Assembly: GCA_963210315.1 (NCBI GenBank)
Contig: OY723275.1
Coordinates: forward strand, 1,798,001-1,862,000
Length of the DNA: 64,000 bases
From: Rhynchopus euleeides
Lineage: Eukaryota > Euglenozoa > Diplonemea > Diplonemida > Diplonemidae
Reading direction: 5' to 3'
A program made the position numbers and the translations under genes. This document shows positions 59,264-64,000 of this stretch, in pieces. Position 1 is the stretch's first letter; every line of letters starts with the position of its first letter. Below the pieces are notes generated by a model that was not told where the DNA came from, did not search any database, and saw nothing but the letters and a program-made list of their open reading frames with translations.

Positions 59264-61954
59264 GCGGGGTGGGGGTGGGGAGGGTGGGGAGGGGGGCCCT
59301 TGGGGGTTGTTTCTTCGCACGACGATTTCGCGCTAAAACCGTGCTCTGAACACACCGCTATCTCTCTCTTTTTTTGCGCCAAAAGACGCATCAAAGCGAA
59401 GAACAAGGCAGCTGGGGAAGAACAGGAAGTGGGGCTGTTTTTTTTGTTGGTGGACTGTTTCTATTTTGGAGGGGTCGTCGGTGCTACCATGCGAACCGCG
59501 CGTGCTCAAAACTAAACGGGGGCGAGGGTGGTGGGGCAAGGTTATTTAATATGTGGTACATTCGTCCTGGCCCGGGGACCAGGTCTCTTGCTTCAACAGC
59601 CCTGGGGGGGATTGTGTGTGTTGATCCGGCCTTGAGCGGCAGTCGTTGCGCTCTACACTGAACAGCAACAGAGACACGCGTGTGTATGATGTTTCCAAGT
59701 GATCACGATACTTTCCAAACGATTCACGTTGGTACAGCGGTGATCACATCAAGGGCGTGTGTGTGGGTGTACCTGATCGGATATTTTGTTTGGACTTTCA
59801 GCATTTGTCAACAGCAAGCCACGGCTTTCAATAAAACACTCTGCCGATCTTAAACGATCAGCACAGGCGGCACAAAAATATACCGGCAAGGATATCTCAC
59901 AAGGGGCCCACGCCCAGCACTCTTCAGTTTTTTTACTCTCCGTATTTTCGTTTCTCAGTATTCCTTCACCTTTTCTGCTTTCGGTGGTTCGGTGACTGTG
60001 CCAGGCGATCTGCGGTGCCCTGGAAGTGAATAAAGGGTCGATATCTGCCACGCGACGTGTGGAAATATTCGTCGTTGGTACGCGGTGGGAGCGGTGTTCT
60101 AGATCTGTTTTTAAGTTTTGGCGGGAAACCTGCCGGACAGCACAAGCAACTCACCCCCACCCCCCCCCACCCCCATTCACCGAGGAAGGCCCCCTTCAGC
60201 AAATCAAGCAGAGGCAGCGAATGGGTGTTTGCGAGTCGTCTCTGGACGTCAGCAGCGCCCATTTCGTGAGTTCAGGATCCTGTTGGACATACTGGCTGCA
60301 CAACATGGCATCTGCGCCTGTGGTGGAAAGTGCTTTTTGATCATAGTTGTAGGACGGTGGGCCACCGGACATGTTTTCGCACAGAAGCCCAACTGCGGCA
60401 ACTTTTTTACGGCCGGTCAGATCAATGCTGCATATGACACATCACTCTGTGATGCCTGTCTGCATTCCAGATCGCTTGTTGGCACCCTCCGTCGTCTGAA
60501 GCGGGGCGCTCTACCTCTCGACCCTGACCCCCGCTCTCTCTTGCCTTGTTGCTTGTCTGTCTGCCCCCCCTTACACCCCCTTTTATCTTATCTCCTGTTT
60601 CAAGTGTGGGCAAGTCCCTGGGCCAGAGAATACCCAGCCGCTCTCTCTGGGATCTCCTGTGTTACTTGTGGCAACGCCTTGGGGAGGTTGTCCCCCCACC
60701 CTCACACACGCGTGAGTCTTTTAGTCGCAGTGTAGAGCGCGCCTTGGATGTGACTGTCGCACGCAAGGTCGCTGTAGGCCTCGGTAGGGTCCGGGCAGGT
60801 TCTCCCACTTTAAAATTCGATCAGCACACACACGTTGTGGACAGCAAAACGGGGATCCTTACGTTCTTTCCACCCAACCCATGGCACCCAGGGTTGATGC
60901 TCAGTTCGCCGAAGCGAAGGTGGTCGGGGTGGGAGGGGTTAAGAAGAGTTGTTAACGGGCTGTGTCGCGTGCGCGGGACTGGAGCCCTACGGAGGTCTGG
61001 CATCACCTTACAATTTGTTCACCACACATACTGGCTTGCTGCAAGCACCACCTGAACCGCTCGGGTACCGGCGCTGTGGCGTAGTCACAGCGCTGGTGCA
61101 GCCACACACGCACAGATCGAAGTGGGTGGTGCACGTTTCTTTGCTGCAGATGCCCCCACTCGTCTGCCTGCTCGCTGTGTTTAACAGTCACGAGGGCGGC
61201 TGTGTAATGACAACGCCCTGTCTCAGGTCACGTTCATCAGAAGTGCGTTCTCGTACCTTCCTGTGTGGACAAAACAAACGCACCCTTGTGTACGTGGGGT
61301 CTACTCTGGTGACTTCTGTCTCTGGTCATCGGTTCCAAAATAGTGGGTGGTGTGTGCACGAGTGGGAGGGGGGAGTTGTGTTGGTGCGCTCTACCATAAG
61401 GAATGCACAAATGTAATTTGCCCAAAGGATGCTTGCTTCTTCTTCCGGCACGCAGCGTGGTTCTGATCCAACAGACCTACTACACACACCCCTGCAGGGG
61501 CCACCCGTGCGCATGACCTAACCCGGACTCTTTTCAAGGGCTGGCCTGATTTATTGATTCGAGATACAGACCCATCGGCCAGCTGCAGATGAGGCCGCAG
61601 GCGCACAGCAACTGCCTTCATCGGGCTGGACCGGATTGTGGTCGTGTTGGAATAAGTACAGCGCATAGTCAGACGCGTGCACGCCTTATATAAACCACGA
61701 TATAATTTAACAAATCGCAGCCGGATGGTACTATCCTACAGCGGCAACACGCACAGAACGCTAGACAGGGAAATGCGACCCCCACCCACCCACCCGGGCC
61801 AGAAGCCCAGGATGCCATTGTGGTATCCACTCCCCCCCTATTCATTTTCAGCGGCTCCGCACCTCCTCTGGAACGTCACAACACACCACAGTACACACCA
61901 CACAGTACACAGTACACAGCCTCTTGGAGCGACACACCCCCCGTAGCACCGAAG
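59264..61954. other. 2.7-kb intergenic stretch, no supported gene
   Basis: Short frames only, none with a domain. It contains a G-run at 59290-59297, a T-rich patch at 59437 and a C-rich patch at 60155-60175. The CACACAGTACAC-rich stretch just before 61955 may be leader sequence of the oxygenase gene. Confidence 0.4.
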
Positions 61955-63469
61955 ATGCCCGGTGCCGCTGGGAATGCTCCCGACCCCCACCCCGACCCAT
62001 ACATGGCACGGATTCTCGAGGCCGCAACCCCTGTGGACCGGGCCCACAGGTGCAAGGATGTGTACGTCGGGGTGTACCGGCAGTCCGGGAAGACCCTGCC
62101 CAACTGGGGCTCAGCCACCTTCCGCTCCGTGCCCGACGGCGAGACGACACAGGCGCGCGTGGTGCGCCGGGACCTCGGATCTGGCCCCGACAGCATCCAC
62201 ACCGTCTACACCAGGGAGGGGTCGTTCCCCACCTCCTCCAACAGCATCCTGGAGCCCATCTGCGACTTCCCGCGCCCGAGGCACTGGGGGTGCGTCCCCC
62301 CTGAGGCAGACCTCTACCGCCCACACCCGGGATGCGACGTCTATGCCTTGCGGGAGCACGACACTGCCCGGCTTGCCATGGTGAAGCGCGAGCTGGACAC
62401 CATCGCAGACGAGACGCAAGACTTCCCTGTCCCAAAATACCAGAACATCATCGACCCCAACCTGCTGGTATCCAAGGGGCGGTGGGTCCCCTGCGAGTGG
62501 TTCATCACCGAGCAGGGCCGGGCGGAGCTGCAGGGGGGTGCCCTATCGCACCCACGGAGCAGTTGTGTGGCGGACGTCTTCACCCCCATACTGCAGAGCG
62601 TCCTCCCGGTGCTGGCGAACAGGCTGGGCTCACCAGCGCTCCACCTCCCCGGCACCACGTTGCAGGCTGTGGTGAAGGCGCAGCGGATCATCGTGCCCGG
62701 TGCGGGCACCCTGCTGCAGGGGGAGGAGGGGGACGCCGGGAGCTACGAGGGGCTCTGGCACAGCGAGGGGGACGTGGAGGACATCGTCGCCGTGGTTCTG
62801 TATTACTACAACGTGGATGCGGCGCTGGAGGGCGGGGCGATGGAGTTTGCCGCGAAGGACATACACCAAGTCGTGTACAAGGATTCCTCATCGGGTTATC
62901 ACTTTAAGAAAACGGATGTGGTTGCCCCGAGCGCAGACGGTGAGGGCCCCGCCAACGCATTGCTGACCTGCTCCGTGCCGGTGGAGACCGGGACCGTGAT
63001 TGTGTTCTCAAACTATCAGATGATCCACAGGGTGCTGAAGGTGGTGAATACATCGCCGGATCCTGCGTGCCGCGAGTTTGCGGCGCTGTTCATCGTCAAC
63101 CCTGCGGCGAAGTCGCGCCTCTGCCCTGCGGCGCGCTACCTCAGCTCCGAGGAGGCGCAGGGGGTGACGGATGAGCAGCGGCAGCTCGCGCGGGTCACAA
63201 AGCTGACCTCTCAGCTGGCCCCAAAAGGCGTCTTCGGCTCTGACGACGATGTCTGCTCGACTGGCAATGGGTGTATCCAGATGATGCGTTTCGTGCGGGA
63301 GCAGTTGGAGCTCCAGTGCCTTGACACGCCCTGTCAGGGTGGTGCGCCCCGCTATGCTGGGCTGACGTTCTACCCCACGCAGGTCAACCGTGGTGTGAGC
63401 GAGCAGCTGTCCGCGAGCAGTGCCGACCTCGAGGTGCGCTGCATGATGTTCGATGGAAACCCAGGATGA
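61955..63469 (+). CDS. DUF4246-like Fe(II)/2-oxoglutarate oxygenase
   Basis: 504 residues from the ATG at 61955 (MPGAAGNAPDP); the frame is open 45 codons further upstream but that part looks non-coding. The C-terminal half matches the DUF4246 type of double-stranded beta-helix oxygenase: LWHSEG with the metal-binding pair His269 and Glu271, then VAVVLYYYNV, GGAMEFA, VETGTVIVFSN, distal His358 in MIHRVLKVV, and Arg373 in CREFAALFIVNP, placed to bind 2-oxoglutarate. Length agrees with the family (~500 aa), best known from fungi. The facial triad and arginine look intact, so it should be an active oxygenase or hydroxylase; substrate unknown. No signal peptide or TM segment. Confidence 0.75.
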   Translation: MPGAAGNAPDPHPDPYMARILEAATPVDRAHRCKDVYVGVYRQSGKTLPNWGSATFRSVPDGETTQARVVRRDLGSGPDSIHTVYTREGSFPTSSNSILEPICDFPRPRHWGCVPPEADLYRPHPGCDVYALREHDTARLAMVKRELDTIADETQDFPVPKYQNIIDPNLLVSKGRWVPCEWFITEQGRAELQGGALSHPRSSCVADVFTPILQSVLPVLANRLGSPALHLPGTTLQAVVKAQRIIVPGAGTLLQGEEGDAGSYEGLWHSEGDVEDIVAVVLYYYNVDAALEGGAMEFAAKDIHQVVYKDSSSGYHFKKTDVVAPSADGEGPANALLTCSVPVETGTVIVFSNYQMIHRVLKVVNTSPDPACREFAALFIVNPAAKSRLCPAARYLSSEEAQGVTDEQRQLARVTKLTSQLAPKGVFGSDDDVCSTGNGCIQMMRFVREQLELQCLDTPCQGGAPRYAGLTFYPTQVNRGVSEQLSASSADLEVRCMMFDGNPG

Positions 63470-64000
63470 GGCAGGGGACACGGCGATGGGATGCAAGCGG
63501 GGGTGGGAGCGATGTGGAGACAGATGGCTGATCCCTGCGGAGGGACGGGGTGGTGGTGGTGGTGGCTGCTGGGGGTGTCGCCCTGTCCCAAGCGCCTGAT
63601 GTCTGCGGCACTTTGCTAGTGGCGGGATGCAGGGTGGGGTCGGGTGCGGTTGCCTTGTGTGTGGGTCCTGCCCCTGCTTTGTTGCAGGGCTGGCAACCTG
63701 CGAAGGTGCACAGAGGCTTGCCGATTCCTTCCTGCTGTTTACACTGCTGGCGTTTGTTTGGTCTTCTTTGTGTTGCCTCGGATTGACAGAAGGGGGAATG
63801 CCCTCAGCTTGCACATGCCATGCGATGATGCCGATGACTAGCCTAGGCAACGCGCCGCGGGTGGCAGTGTGGAAGGAGTGTGCACCGCCCACAGGCTCGC
63901 TGTCCGGATTTGTGTTTGCACTGAACAGCTACTCACACTAAAGTGACACGTACGCACACTCACACCCACCACCAGATTTACGGTATATTAGCCAGGCAAC
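63470..64000. other. 3' flank, no supported gene
   Basis: GGT-rich simple repeat at about 63549-63567. Two short plus-strand frames near 63630-63940 lack domains. The window ends here. Confidence 0.4.

Overview
The window looks like nuclear DNA of a unicellular eukaryote with a very repeat-rich genome. It has GC-rich coding regions with a strong G/C third-position bias, two genes with short GT-AG introns beside several intronless genes, part of a eukaryotic large-subunit rRNA, and many inverted-repeat elements. The complete-looking non-LTR retrotransposon carries APE, RT and RNase H domains, a C-terminal CCHC motif and a 2A-like DVERNPGP motif at the start of its second ORF. That combination is known from the ingi/L1Tc group of trypanosomatids, so a euglenozoan (possibly a diplonemid) is my best guess. 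This is inference; no marker in the window settles the taxon.

Layout. 1-9.8 kb is almost entirely repeats: copies of a ~180-bp monomer, a 284-bp duplicated segment, a nest of terminal-inverted-repeat (TIR) elements at 2.7-6.0 kb, and SINE-like units. 9.8-14.3 kb holds two neighbouring genes on the + strand: a metacaspase-fold protein with a C-terminal SAM domain whose two catalytic residues appear replaced, and a six-TM protein with a class III cyclase-like domain that also lacks key residues. A hAT-like MITE and a second long-TIR element follow. 17.2-20.1 kb encodes a 983-aa protein of unknown function. 21.2-22.6 kb encodes a four-TM protein on four exons. 22.6-28.9 kb has no convincing intact gene, only coding-like fragments, simple repeats and a 70-bp spacerless hairpin.

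28.9-31.8 kb is a 2.95-kb TIR element carrying a frame-broken C2H2 zinc-finger gene. 34.9-36.5 kb is a spliced gene for a probable eIF4E-binding (4E-T-like) protein with His/Asp/Arg repeats and poly-Gln. 37.8-45.1 kb is again repeats, including a 2.5-kb composite inverted repeat built around two MITEs. 45.9-57.6 kb forms a unit: a 250-bp sequence, a 5'-truncated LSU rRNA, the retrotransposon, a 50-bp minisatellite, unassigned DNA, and a second copy of the 250-bp sequence. The right end has a seven-bladed WD40 protein (58.1-59.3 kb) and a DUF4246-like Fe(II)/2-oxoglutarate oxygenase (62.0-63.5 kb).

The host genes all lie on the + strand and are widely spaced. They do not form an obvious pathway. 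The clearest themes are mobile DNA (at least six TIR families, several without a recognisable transposase) and two adjacent genes that look like pseudoenzymes.
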